This document shows, piece by piece, positions 1 through 11,234 of a stretch of 64,000 nt of DNA. Made by a program: the position numbers and the translations under genes. The first letter of the stretch is position 1. Each line of letters begins with the position of its first letter. A model generated the notes under the pieces. It saw only the letters and a list, made by a program, of their open reading frames with translations, made no database searches and had not been told where the DNA came from. Source of the stretch: Hyaloscypha bicolor E. Its lineage: Eukaryota > Ascomycota > Leotiomycetes > Helotiales > Hyaloscyphaceae. The stretch covers positions 3,211,499-3,275,498 of the forward strand of contig NW_020194685.1 in assembly GCF_002865645.1 (NCBI RefSeq). Reading direction: 5' to 3'.

Positions 1-540
1 GATAAAGATGAACGCCAGTTCCCGAGCTTCAACCAGGTCGAGCAACTCCCTTACCTCTCCGCCGTGATTCAAGAAGGGCTGCGCTTGCACCCAGCCGTGA
101 TAAGCCGCCAGCAGCGCGTTGCTCCCTCTGAGGACTTGGTCTATGTCAACCCTAGTACCGGTACAAACTACAGACTGCCCAGAGGGACGGTGATGGCCAT
201 GAACCCCCTTCTGCTCGCGCGCATCCCTGCTCTCTATCCGAACCCAGGCGAGTTCAGACCAGAGAGGTTTCTGGAGGATAAGAGGTTGCGGGGGTATGGG
301 CTTACGTTTAGCAGGGGCAGCAGGATGTGTCTTGGGATGCAGTTGGCGTATCAGGAGATGTATGTCATTCTTGCGGGGCTGTTTGGGAGGTTTGATTGTG
401 CGGGGGAGAAGGGAGAGGGAGGGGAATGGTTGGAGTTGTATGAGACGGATAGAGGGGATGTGGAGATGGTGAGGGATTTGGTGACAGAGGGACTTAGGGA
501 TGGGAGTGTGGGGGTTAGGGTGTTGGTTAAAGGGCTCTGA
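1..540 (+). CDS. Cytochrome P450, C-terminal part (5' end outside window)
   Basis: Open from the first base to a TGA at 538-540, giving about 179 C-terminal residues of a heme-thiolate monooxygenase. The ExxR motif of the K helix is visible as EGLR near nt 70-85. A PERF-type motif (FRPERF) follows at nt 253-270, and the heme-binding loop reads FSRGSRMCLG near nt 306-335, with the Cys that ligates the iron. The tail (ETDRGDVEMVRD) resembles fungal secondary-metabolism P450s of the trichodiene-oxygenase-like group. The N-terminal anchor and the oxygen-binding helix lie upstream of the window, so substrate and completeness cannot be judged. No intron is needed in the visible part. Confidence 0.93.
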   Translation, partial: DKDERQFPSFNQVEQLPYLSAVIQEGLRLHPAVISRQQRVAPSEDLVYVNPSTGTNYRLPRGTVMAMNPLLLARIPALYPNPGEFRPERFLEDKRLRGYGLTFSRGSRMCLGMQLAYQEMYVILAGLFGRFDCAGEKGEGGEWLELYETDRGDVEMVRDLVTEGLRDGSVGVRVLVKGL

Positions 541-1570
541 ATCTGTAAGAAGATGTTTGTTTAAAAGACGTTATGAGCAGCTACTCGGTGGAGACATATC
601 TAATTCGATTTCGGGCATAACATTAGATCAAAATTGGCTTGTCGGTAGTTTGTTTGACCCGTAAGAGCTTTATATGGAGTTGTATTAGTATGTTACTCTA
701 ATGGGTCTCATTCTGTGGCTCCCGTGTGCTCCCGTGCCTGTTCTATGTTATAGTTTGGTTGAATAGAAAATCAGTGTGCCCCTGCTAACCCCTGTATACC
801 CCCTTGTTCTGCTCGCGTAGCATTCCCAAAACAGGGGTGTCCGCCCAAAGTAGTAATTTTCGATCTCAACCCTCTTTAGGATACATGTAAGCACCCCAGG
901 GCAGCCCTGGAAGGGTGCTTATGCAATTGAGATTTTCATTCCCTTCTAAGCCACTTCCCCCGCGCTTAGAAAGCTGATTTTTGTAATGTTATTGTAAAGT
1001 AAGGTTTTGTTTTTCGGCTATTCTTTAGCCCCACGCACGCGCACATAAGGCGGGCAAGAAGCAGGTCCCTCCCTTCCCTTGCTCTTGTAATCGCTTAAGA
1101 AATATATCCTCAAAGCACACACGTCCTGGCCTGCTCGGGCACGTGAGTGCACTCCAATTATAAATGCGCTTTGCACGTGACTGGGTGCCCCTAACCTATT
1201 AAGGTCCCAGTATTAGTAGAGATAAGCTTTAGAACTCCCAGAAATTAGTATAATGGCTAGTTCCAACATTTGCTTTTGGAGCGAGCATAACCTTTTCGGC
1301 GTTTGTTTCTAAGTATAGTGCCAATCTTCCTCCTCTTTGGGGAGAAATCCCCCAACCAAACATGCTTGGTAAAGTCATTGGGTCGCATCTAGTGAAGCCT
1401 TGTCCAGAGCGAGTGCTGCGGTAACACAATCCACGTGATGCTCTTTTTCTCTCGGAGATGTCAGGCTCCAGCCTCGATGTGAAAGGTAAATCTCCATCAC
1501 CTTGGACTGAAACGCACATACTCCCGAATCTTTTTGAAGACTCCTATTTTTTTGCTCCCTTAGGCCCAAG
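541..1570. other. Intergenic stretch with a hairpin
   Basis: No supported gene. It holds a near-perfect hairpin at 888-921 (outer arms TAAGCACCC / GGGTGCTTA, inner arms CAGGGC / GCCCTG). The pyrimidine-rich, C-rich 1020-1560 stretch is the presumed promoter and leader of the downstream NACHT gene. The short open frames on the minus strand here have no recognisable features. Confidence 0.5.
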
Positions 1571-4003
1571 ATGGGCGATCTACTAAGCGTCAGGGCCAGC
1601 ATCGTTGCTCTGGCCCATATGAGCGAGGCTGTGATTTCATACCTTCGCGAGGTTAAAGATGTCCGCAAAGAATGCAAAAAGCTTCTTCTTGATCTCCACT
1701 ACATTCGCGGGTTGTTGGATATCCTCCAGGAGACCGTTCAGGATGTCACAAATGGCGGGGAGTGGGGACCAACGATGAAGGTGCTTGCGGGTAACGGCAG
1801 CCCACTCGACTCTTTGGAAAGGATTCTGGGACCTTTTGAAAAAGAGCTGGAGAATCAATCGTCCGCAGAGGGCTTGAAAAGGTTGGCGAAGTCGTTACTC
1901 TGGCCGCTGACAAAGGAGAAAACGGAAGGAATCCTTCAAGCCGTGGAGAAGCAGAAATCTTTACTTCTGATAGCACTGGAGAATGACCACTTACTTCTTT
2001 CCGCCGAAATTAAGAAGGACACTACAACTATTCGTCAAGACCTTGGGTATGTACAGAAGGATATCCAAGGCGTCGCAGACACAATTTCGTCCCTTAACAG
2101 GAACCTGCATGGTATAAAAGCCTATTCAACCCCTTCACGACAGCGGTGGTATGGAAAGAGAGCTGATAGAAACTTTGCAGAGGATACGGTATCTAAGGCC
2201 TTCAACTGGCTCTCTCCTCTTCAATACGAATCAACACAAAATGATACGTTTAAGCAACACTTTGCCGGGTCATTGGCTTGGTTCTTTGAAAGACCCGAGT
2301 TCCAGTCTTGGTTATCGGGAGACGGCAAAATTCTGTTCTGTCCCGGCATACCAGGAGCAGGGAAGACTGTTCTCGCTGCAACTGTTGTCCATTATCTGCA
2401 CAAGCATATTGCGCCAGATGCAGACAGCATCGCTCTCTCTTGGACTTATTTCAGCTTCAAAGCACGAGCATCGCAAACTCCACAAAATGTTCTAGGGAGT
2501 ATTTGCGCCCAGTTCGCGCGCAAGAGAATAGATTTGACGGATAAAGTTGTCGCTGCCTATAGAATAGCCATGTCCAAAAACGAGAAGACGAATCCGGATA
2601 CCATTCAACTTCTCCGCGAATTCCTTTCAAAGTACACCAAGGTCTACTTGATCATGGATGCAATGGACGAGTACAGCGAAGACGACATGGGATGGTTGGA
2701 GGTTTTCGATCCGCTCCGGAAACTTACTGGGCATCTCAACATCATAGCCACTTCAAGGCCAATTGCTAGTATCGAGAGGGAGTTTGCCGCAGCGTTGAAG
2801 GTGGAGATCTCGGCTCACGAAGCCGATATTCTTTCATACGTCCATGCGGGTTTGGAACAGCGTGTCTTTAAAAAGCATACGAGCGCTGATAGGGGACTGG
2901 AAACATATATCGAACAAACGCTACTGCAGAAAAGTCAAGGAATGTAAGTCTCCGCCTGTATCCTCAAAAAATTATATCTATTAATCCAATCAGGTTCCTC
3001 TTGACCAAACTCCACATGGATACTCTGATGAAAAAGGCGAGATATAGCAAAATGGCTATTCGTGACGCGGTGGACAAGTTGCCCGAGAAGTTGGACCAAA
3101 CATACCAGGATACCTTGCAACGAATAACCTCTCAGGACGACGATGATGCGTTGTTAGCTAAGCAGATTTTGGCCTGGATACACTTCTCGCATGCGTTCCT
3201 GTCCACGCGAACACTTCAGCAGGCTTTGGCGAAGTTTAGAGGGGACGATCCAGAGAACGATGATTGCTTAATTGACTCGGATCTGCTCGTCTCGGTTTGC
3301 GCTGGTCTTGTCGTCATCAATGAGGAAAGTCAGGTTATACGGCTAGTACACTATACAGTCGAAGAATATTTTCGACGATGCTTCGATACGTTCTACCCCA
3401 ATGCCGCAAGAGAAATCAATTACTGCTGCTTTCGTCAAGTACAAGAGTCCAGACAACTTGCAGCATGGATGGAATGGAAACAGTTGCTGGGTGAAGATTG
3501 GTGGTGGTACTTTGAATTCGAAGAGGAGAGAAATATGAATGAGCATGGCCGACAGTCACACTTTGCGAAAGTTCCTTTCTCTCGATATGCCTTGTTTCAC
3601 GTCGAGTTCCACGCACCGGACTTGATCCTGGGATTCCCAGATTGGCAAACGCCAGGCAGCTTCCATCCACGATCAAAGATTCAAAATTCGGTGATCGAAC
3701 TGTCTTCGACAAATCTCGAAGTGGCGTACAAACTCCTTTTTTGAGGTGTGCGGCTCCGACAACTTGAATCTAAGAGCGGCAGTATTCTTTGGAGACACAG
3801 CTGAAGTTGGCAACGTTCTGAGCTCTCAAGACTTCACACCCTTTTCCGATCTGAGATCACGCTGCCGTGCCTATGCCACGTTCAGAGGTAGCAACGGAAT
3901 AGTGAAGCTCCTTCTTGGATTGAATGCGTGTGCCAACTCGATGTATCAATACACAGTTGATTACTATGGGCTGGCGAGTTACCCTACAAAGTGCAACAGT
4001 TAG
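1571..4003 (+). CDS. NACHT-type STAND NTPase with ankyrin-like tail, frameshifted
   Basis: Two exons are clear: 1571-2943 and 2994-3744, with a 50-bp intron (GTAAGT...ATCAG) that restores a Met codon. The N-terminus (residues 1-200) looks like the helical N-terminal domain of fungal STAND proteins. Walker A reads GIPGAGKT (about residues 258-265) and Walker B LIMDAMDE (about 358-365). The winged-helix-type segment follows, including YCC and VHYTVEEYF. The frame stops at 3742-3744 just after a run of six T. One base on, the +1 frame continues with an ankyrin-like segment (LRAAVFFGDTAEV, GIVKLLLGLNA) to a stop at 4001-4003. Removing one T from the run would join the two frames, so this is either a recent frameshift or a sequencing slip. 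Family knowledge: such proteins act in fungal self/non-self and programmed-cell-death signalling. The ligand is unknown. Confidence 0.82.
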
Positions 4004-4560
4004 GAATTATAAGTGCTATCCTTACCTAAAGAAAACCGGACCTTTGTTTCAGGGGGAGCTCAATGCGATAAAAGCAGAACTCGAGAAATCTATTAAGAGT
4101 CGAAACTCAGAATTATATCTAGTAGTCTAAGTAAAAAGAATCTTAGAGCTATAGCGAGTACTACAATATACTACTTCTTTTTATTATTATTCTATTTTTA
4201 TAAAGGCTAAAAAAAGATAAAAGTAAAATAAACTTTATTACTTATAAAAATCTTATTAAAAACCTCTCTAAATAGTAAAAGCAACTTATAAACAAATTTA
4301 GAACTTAATATTTAGAATATCTTTATATAAAGTATAAATATAAATATTATTATTAATATAATTTGTAATTTTAATATATTTTATTTTTCTTATTTAATAT
4401 ATAAAGAAGGAAATTTTAATATAAATCTCAATAAAAGAAATAATACTAATAGTATTATTATATTAAGTGTTTAAAATCTTTTATAGTAACTAAATATAGC
4501 TATATAAATACGTTTTCAAAAACGCTTTAAATCCGCTAACTAAACTATATTTCTAGTATA
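4004..4560. repeat. AT-rich, RIP-like tract
   Basis: From about 4135 to 4560 the sequence becomes strongly AT-rich with many TA dinucleotides and no coding frame, in contrast to the GC-balanced flanks. It directly follows the broken ankyrin tail and probably marks a RIP-mutated repeat insertion that removed or separated the natural 3' end of the NACHT gene. No terminal repeats were found. Confidence 0.55.
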
Positions 4561-4731
4561 AAGGCCTTTCAGATTCCTCTAGGAACTATGCAAGTAAATT
4601 TGAGTAATGCGGACTATAAGAAGCTAACAATGGGGTCAGGGGGATTATCGGGAAGCGGTATTGGGAATGTGGTTCACGATGCGTTAATAATACTACGAAA
4701 TGACTTTCGAAAAGTATGCCTTCAGAAATGA
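4561..4731 (+). pseudogene. Vps4-like AAA+ ATPase relic (fragment)
   Basis: A 56-codon open stretch ends at TGA 4729-4731. Its text (LGTMQVNLSNADYKKL, then GGLSGSGIGNVVHDAL, then RNDFRKV) follows the order of the Vps4/katanin-type AAA segment after the ATPase core (xxYxxL, GYSGSDIxxxxxDAL, RKV). The key GYSGSDI motif has drifted to GGLSGSGI. There is no Walker A or B and no ATG that gives a normal protein, so it is at most a small decayed piece. The match is from memory and short, so chance similarity remains possible. Confidence 0.35.
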
Positions 4732-6287
4732 AATCCTACTCCTATTATACGAATCTGTCGCGACTATTCAAGATTAAACATTTACTCATGATTTCATAAG
4801 GTCACTCATAACGGTACAGAAAAGTATAACCGCTATTCACTCTTTAATAAAAGGGCTATGGCAATGATTGGGCGTCAAATTGCTGCAGCGAAGCTCGCTG
4901 AACCATCTTTATTAGCGGTAGAGGTGTTGCATTTCCGATAAATTCAAGCCATCGGTCAGCAAAGGTGATTTCGAGAAAATTATCGAATGGATGGAGGAAT
5001 TTGGTTCTGAGGGCACTTAATGCTTTCAAGTCAACCTGAGGGAGGAAACTTCCAAGGCATGAAAACTTTCAGTGGCGCACCTTAAAGGTAGCAACAGGAC
5101 AGGACGGCTCTCAAGAAGTTAGGGCCAAACAAGAAATACAACTTTACACAATGCCGAACGATTAACAATACTATTTACCCAACACCCTCCTTGGATGAAA
5201 TGATTCAACTCCTCACTTCCTCGTCGAGTCATTAGAATTCCCCATCTTCATGGTTTCTACAGACAGTGCCAAGCCGGAGCTCAAATCAGCGACCGGAACT
5301 CCGCAAGGGGAACATCCACCCCGCCCCGGTCTTAGCGTATAATAAGTGGAGCTAAAGTTGCTTCTAAGCACCAAAACATTCGGATCTTCAACCACGGTCT
5401 TGGCCTCTGAGCGGTGCAGCCCTGACAGACCGCCTTTTCCGTGTGCCTCCGGAGACCGAAAAGATTGACCAACCACTGAGAACGGAGGTAATTGAAGTCA
5501 TTATTGCCCGAGCCTCGTATCTTAAGTTAGAGCTTGCCTTGTGCCAAGTAGGTCGATCCTCGCCAAGCTCCTGAAAATAAGCGAGTCGGCTGTAGATCCC
5601 CCCCTAAACCAGACACCTTGCAGCTGTTGAGACCTCCAAAAGCCCACGACAGGCTTACGGAGCGAGGCTCCATAATCTGATCATCTGGTTCCGGTACAAG
5701 TGGGGCGCTTGAGGCATTGCTCTCGTGTCTGGTATGGAGTCTTTGGTAACCTTATGCTGCCATGCACTGACGTTTGTGGGTCCTGCAGAATTGCAGGTCA
5801 ACCTTAATTTTCTTCTCTCATCCGCGTGACGTGGGAAATGCCGTTCGATGCATATTTTCAATAGCACCATGTTCATTTTCAACCTTCCGGATCTTGGGAT
5901 GGGTGGTAATTGGTGGTCGTTGTGCTCCTGTTACGCTCGCCACAGCTCATCCCTACAACCTATGGGTTCCGCCACTGATTCTCACTGCCTTATTTGCTGT
6001 AGATTGTGCTCCAATGGCGCAATAGGAAATGTTGGATAGTCACGTCAAGAATCTCTAGGGCCTGGGACCGCAATTGGCTACGAACGCCAACCGGGTTTGT
6101 TTGGAGGGCCACGATGCAAAGTACATATACCAAACCTCATCTCGGGCTCATTCAGTTGATAATCCTCAAAAGATCCTTTCTTTTACTTTACCAAGTCTGG
6201 TCTTTCGTTCACACAGGTTTCGTTTGATATAATTTTAATTTTAATCTCGACCTCTTCCCAACTTCGGTCAAGGCACTCCTTGACAGC
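4732..6287. other. Long gene-poor stretch upstream of the peroxidase
   Basis: GC-balanced sequence with scattered stops in all frames and only shadow-type short open frames. No domain, RNA or repeat structure was recognised. The last 60 bp before the peroxidase ATG include a TATAATTTTAATTTTAATC stretch at about 6228-6246 that could act as a core promoter. Confidence 0.45.
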
Positions 6288-7564
6288 ATGAAGTTGACAA
6301 TCTACCTGACCAGTGTTCTCGCCGGCACCGTTCTTGCCTTCCCCGGCATGAAAAATTTAATGAGAGAGCTCGCCAAACGACAAGCAACAGGAGCACCAGC
6401 GCCAGAGATGATCGGAGACTTGGTTCAAGGAGCAACAACTCCAGTAGGGAATCAAGTCAAAAACTGCTTGCTTGGTACCGGAGCTTGTCAAGATCTGACA
6501 ACCAAAGTACAATCTGCACTCTAAATACATTGATCCAATTCAGCTGATAGCTTAATAATAGACATACAAAGCTCCAGACTTGCTCAGTCTCTCATGCCTT
6601 CAAGATACCTGCTGCGTCTGGGACTATATCTCAAACGATCTTGTACAAATGTTCACCAATTCCAATGGTACTTGCAATGATGCCGCCCGGGCAGCCGTCC
6701 GTCTCGGCTTCCACGATGCAGGTGCATGGTCCAAGACCTCTGGATCCGGTGGTGCAGACGGATCCCTCGTCCTCAGCATCGACGAAATCAATCGCCCCGA
6801 AAATAACGGAATGCAAGATATTCGTCTCAAAGCCATTGCTTTACTCGCCAAATATGCAGCCTGGAGCGTCGGAGCTGGAGATCTCGTGCAATTCATGCAC
6901 AACGTCGCCACCGTCGTGTGTCCTCTTGGCCCGCGAGTCTTGACGCTCGTGGGACGTAGCAACAATGTCTTGAGTAACCCGGAAGGACTGCTTCCAGACA
7001 CGAATTCGTCGGCAGGTCAATTGATCGATCTATTTGCGGCGAAGACCATTAATTCCAAAGATCTGATTGCACTTATTGGAGCGCATACAACCGCAAAACA
7101 GCGCTTTGTTGACACGACTAAAGCAGGACAATCGCTGGATTCGACTCCTGGAGTTTGGGATGTGAAGTTTTATAGTGAGGTTACGACAACAAGCCCTCCT
7201 CCGTAAGTCCTAACCCCGGGATTTAGCTACGCGGGATGTAACTAATACGGCATATCAGTGGGGTTTTCCGCCTTCCTAGCGATCAGGCCTTCGTCAATGA
7301 TGCAGAGACAAATCCAGGCTTTGGAGTCTTCTCGGTATGTTATTCTCGGACATTTCGTAACTTTGTGTTTCGCTATTACTGTGGGTTTGCTTGTGAAATC
7401 TGAGCTGACAGAGCCTCCCGCAGGATCCAACGAATGGGCAAGCAATATGGAATGCTGCTTACTCCACGGCTTATGTTCGCCTTTCTCTTCTCGGAGTAAA
7501 TAACATTAACAAGCTCATTGATTGCACGAAAACTTTGCCAAATCCAATCACGAGTTTTCCTTGA
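6288..7564 (+). CDS. Secreted class II-type heme peroxidase (AA2 family)
   Basis: Four exons by splice signals and protein continuity: 6288-6506, 6562-7202, 7259-7334 and 7424-7564 (358 residues). The N-terminus MKLTIYLTSVLAGTVLA is a classic signal peptide followed by a KR site near residue 30. The distal site RLGFHDAG (about residue 117-124) carries catalytic Arg and His. The proximal His lies in LIGAHTT (about residue 246). Cys-rich positions (CLLGTGAC, TCCVW, VVCP, DCTK) fit the disulfides of secreted plant-fungal peroxidases. The C-terminus has the usual VRLSLLGVNNI motif. Known of the family: H2O2-dependent oxidation of phenolics or Mn(II). Whether the surface Trp or Mn site is present was not resolved. 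It appears intact. Confidence 0.92.
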
Positions 7565-7959
7565 GTAATGGGCATAATGTTTAAGGAGTTTTTTAGGCGT
7601 TAGTCGTTGCAAAACTCGATGGCTCTGGCTACATTATATGTGGAAGCAGACGTTGGGTTGAATGGGGGATAGTACTACGTTATTGTATAATGAATCTATA
7701 TAATTGAGCCTGGGCATACATTTTACCATATTGAGATCCGGCTTTTCGATTGACGCAGCGGCCATTTCAGCGAGAGAGTAAAAAAAGAAAGGGGGGTCTC
7801 GCTTAACCGCCCGGAACCAGTGGGGTCCTTCGACCCCACATTACCCCCCAACTCCCTGTAAGTTGCGGCCTACTCGTTAAATGTTTGTAATTATACTCCA
7901 AATCACAAGTGTGGGGGTTGAATCTACTCTCGAAATGCCCGTGACTAGGAAAGTATTAG
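7565..7959. other. Intergenic stretch
   Basis: 3' flank of the peroxidase. Nothing recognisable apart from a G-run and CCCC-rich segment near 7795-7855. Confidence 0.4.
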
Positions 7960-9180
7960 CTGCTATTAATTGTGCAAGCGTGTATATACGAGAGCCAGAT
8001 GATGGGCCCCGATGCCTATTAAGCCCAAACTATGAATGTTATGCGAACGTGTTCGCTCTTCGGCAATCCTCAAACATGGGGTTCTCTCCGCTATCATCAA
8101 CTCCAACTCTCGAAGGAACCGTAAGTCGCTGAGTGCGAGTTGCCGTATTAACAGTTCCGAACTTTGGAACAATCCTCGTACGAGCGGCCGGAGAGTTGGC
8201 AAACATGAGCACACATTCCTCATAATCAGTTCAAGAATCTGCCATGTTGCAGCACCATCAGCTGCTTCGTCATCCCATGTCGGGTATATCGTCTCAACAG
8301 CGGCCTTCAAAGTGTGCAGGCGAAAAATGGAAAGGTGCACACATTAGACTCAAAATTGGCAAACCAATCCAGAACAAAGCCTGTAGAAGAGCTTACAAGA
8401 ATTCAATGGTGGAAATGCACATCATTATTACCCCTTGCCTTAAAGTCAATTGCAGCTTGTGCAAGATCGGCAGTGGAAGGATGAAAATTCCGATCTCGGT
8501 CATGCTTTTCAAGCTCGAGGTAGTATACTAGAATGTTAAGATTGAGAAGCACCTTCCGTGTATGGTATGCTGGTATCCCAGTATGCTTGAATGAGAATAC
8601 AGGTAAGGATTGCGGATGAAATATCCCAGAGTTCGTAGACGGATATGAATGCAAGTGCTATGTAGCACTTTCTGTTCTTTCGTGGTGCCTCGGGGATTCG
8701 CAGATATTGGAGGAGAAGTGAAATCTTGACGAGAATTTCGGAGGTATTGTACAAGAGAATCACGGTGTATAAGAGCGGTGCAGGTTAGCTAGCTAGGTCT
8801 AGACTGAGGCTTGTGTGCAATGTTCACATTTAGACCTGGCTCAACATGTGACACAGGAACGGTCCAAACATGGCGACCAAGTCCAAATTTAACCCCTTGA
8901 GAACAAGTTCATCAAGAATTGTATCCAAGGGTCTCGAGATATATACTGAAAGCTGATATGATGGAACGGCCCAGGGCAGTTATCTATGTGGATTGTTAGT
9001 GGGAATCCCACATCAGTCTACTCAAGAGGACCTACCCCTGCAAACAAGATGAACCAATCTTCCCAACTAACAGAACGCAAGACAATCCCACGGGTTTATA
9101 GCCGAAGGAATATAAAGGATGCGGTTATGTCCATCGAAGAGATACATATCTCAATGATTCGCGCGGCTTTCGATTCATAA
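7960..9180 (-). pseudogene. Decayed rhodopsin-like (PTH11-type) seven-helix receptor
   Basis: Read on the minus strand from about 9180 to 7960, pieces in the right order match the fungal rhodopsin domain: TASFIFLRL then stop then TRGIVLRSVSWEDWFILFAGV (about 9150-9050), GLGRHVW (about 8880), SEILVKISLLLQYLRI (8745-8690), AYWDTSIP, a Cys-containing segment with an internal TAG, MTEIGIFILPLPILHKLQL (8500-8440), RLHTLKAA, PTWDDEAADGAATW and LPTLRPLVRG (8330-8180). Several stop codons and frame changes separate them and no single intron model cures all of them. It is therefore an inactivated membrane receptor gene. A related intact receptor lies at 24-25.9 kb. Confidence 0.75.
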
Positions 9181-9189
9181 TTCAAATAG

Positions 9190-9533
9190 GCGGGAAGCAA
9201 ATGTGGACGGAAGCTCCGTAATCTGCCAAAGTGGAGATCATTGTGTACTTATGGAAAGCTGCAAGGTCTATTATGCAATGGATGTGGTATTGCTGTAAAT
9301 GGTTAAGGTGAAATCAACCTTTGACGTTCAGTAGATAAAATGTATTGTCGGTTCTTGGTTCAGATTGGGGCTCTGGCTTGGACGAGTGACGCTATTTGTC
9401 TGGAAGGTTTTGGTAACCTGGAGTATCGGTTTTGAAGCTTGAAAGCGGATCCATACGGCAAGCATTTGGCCGAGATAGGTACGGCTAAATTGCGCCATCA
9501 TATGTCCCGTATTTACTGGGGGCGGTGCTCGTG
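9190..9533. other. Intergenic stretch
   Basis: Between the receptor pseudogene and the first retroposon copy. No gene, repeat or RNA recognised. Confidence 0.4.
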
Positions 9534-9547
9534 GATTTTCTTGCCAA

Positions 9548-10354
9548 TGATGGTAATGATGATGATTATTATTTTCGTCTGGAAAAACTAGAAGAAACTA
9601 GCTTTCTACTAAACCTCCCATGGGGCATAGGAACGTGCTAAGCTTATAGGATATTTATATACAGAGTCCTGCTTATAAAAGAAGCCAAAAACCACGAGGG
9701 GTAAAAAGACGTCCTTTACAAGTAGCCCCGGATCCCTAATCCCGCGGTGTTTCAGTACCCCCGTAAACCTTATAGAAAGCATTTCTAGTATAAGCGAACG
9801 TACCAAAGGCTTATAACTGTAAACCTCCCACGGCCAGTTGGGGTGGTAACCAGGTTTCCTTCAGAGCACCCCAGGTAGCCCAAAGCTCCCTTAGACAAGT
9901 GCATCGACGCCGTACGAAGGCGCAATATCAAGTCTCCTCTACTTCTCCCCCTCTCCCCCTCCCCTCCCCCCTCCCCCCTTCCCACGATCTCCCCCTCGTA
10001 TCCGCCACGTCGCATTATTAGGCCTGCCTCTGCAGGAGGATTCCTCCACCGTATAGCCCCCTCAAGAGAGTAGGCAAGTCGAGTAGGCTATGGTATCCAC
10101 CCCGATTTCCCTCCATAATATATATAGAACGAGTCGTGCCATTGCGCGTCGAGAAGAAGGAGGAGGCGGAGGAAGAAGAGAAGGAGTCGTAGAAGATCGT
10201 CGATAAGGGAAAATCTCTTCGTGCAATGCTGTGCGAGCGTTCGAATAAAGCATCGCTTTCATAGCGTATCGATAATTTACTCAATCTTGGCCCTATGCTC
10301 GAGAGCATAGGTTGACAGCCTGTACCACGAGGAGGTGTTGAGTCGACGCAGGCC
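9548..10354 (-). mobile_element. Retroposon copy A (non-LTR, SINE-like), full length
   Basis: Minus-strand element of 807 bp flanked by a perfect 14-bp direct repeat, GATTTTCTTGCCAA, at 9534-9547 and 10355-10368. Read on its own strand it starts GGCCTGCGTCGACTCAACACC and ends in a degenerate trinucleotide tail (AATAATAATCATCATCATTA). It aligns along its whole length, in inverted orientation, with copy B at 13977-14742: the same 5' end and the same internal blocks, such as the GGAGGAATCCTCCTGCAGAG block. Variable-length target duplication plus a simple-sequence 3' tail are hallmarks of target-primed reverse transcription. No reverse transcriptase is encoded, so it is non-autonomous. It contains a G/A-rich (reverse C/T-rich) low-complexity run at about 9945-10005. 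Confidence 0.83.
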
Positions 10355-10368
10355 GATTTTCTTGCCAA

Positions 10369-11234
10369 GGGGCCTCGGGACTCACATTTTCTGTTTGAAA
10401 AGCGAATTCTTCCCACAGATCTAAAACTCAAAGTCATTCTTCTAGGCAAGCTGTAGAGGAAACGTCTCTGATACATTGAATCTTGCAATACTTCAATACT
10501 TCAGGGATGGGGAAGCTCGAAATTAAAGGCCATTGTGGGAATACGCTAACGGTTTAGGGAGAAAACTTCAAAGGTTCGAAACAACAACTAGCTTTGTGGT
10601 TGGAAAGAGATTGTTCAATGCAAATACTAGGCATCTTTGTTTTGATTGAATGCAATTAAGAAGGCTGAAAACAAAGTTTTGTTTGAATCTTTTGAGGCGT
10701 TCCAAGCTTGCCACAGCAGATCCCGTGCCGCACTCCTCCAGATGTCGAAAATTTAGATATAGGGAGCTCATATTCACTGTATCTGCAATAATAATTCCTT
10801 CATGAAAAATTGGCTTGAAGAATAGGTTAAAATTTAATCCTCTTTATCGAGCCATTATATTTATGCGGGAAAGTGAATACGGGTGAGAGTCAGAAGTGAC
10901 CACTCAAAACAAGAACTCCAAAGACAACACTAGGAGACCAGAAGTTGCTAGATTTCATGAATTGAAGTTGTAATAGGCTAATACTCGTGTAAGAATTATT
11001 TCCAAACCAGAAAGGGTTCTCAGTTATAGTGTGTTGACGGGAAGGCGAAACCATTGCGTTCTCGCTGAGCTTGTCCATTGTTTACTTCGTCCAGCCTCGC
11101 TTCGCACACACAAGCCCGATTTTTGATATTTCTTATATTTCCGAACGTCCATCTTTTCCCCACAATCCAACTTGATCACTTAAAGACTTCCGTCCGACAA
11201 CTCGATCCACCCGATAACAGGTGGCGCACTCAAC
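10369..11234. other. Intergenic stretch upstream of the 2EXR-like gene
   Basis: About 870 bp without a supported gene. Short open frames on the minus strand have no recognisable features. The last 150 bp are pyrimidine-rich and are the likely promoter and leader of the next gene. Confidence 0.4.

Noticed and set aside
10018..10488. 156-codon minus-strand frame overlapping retroposon copy A
   Set aside because: It crosses the retroposon border and target duplication, is not conserved in copy B, and resembles no known protein.
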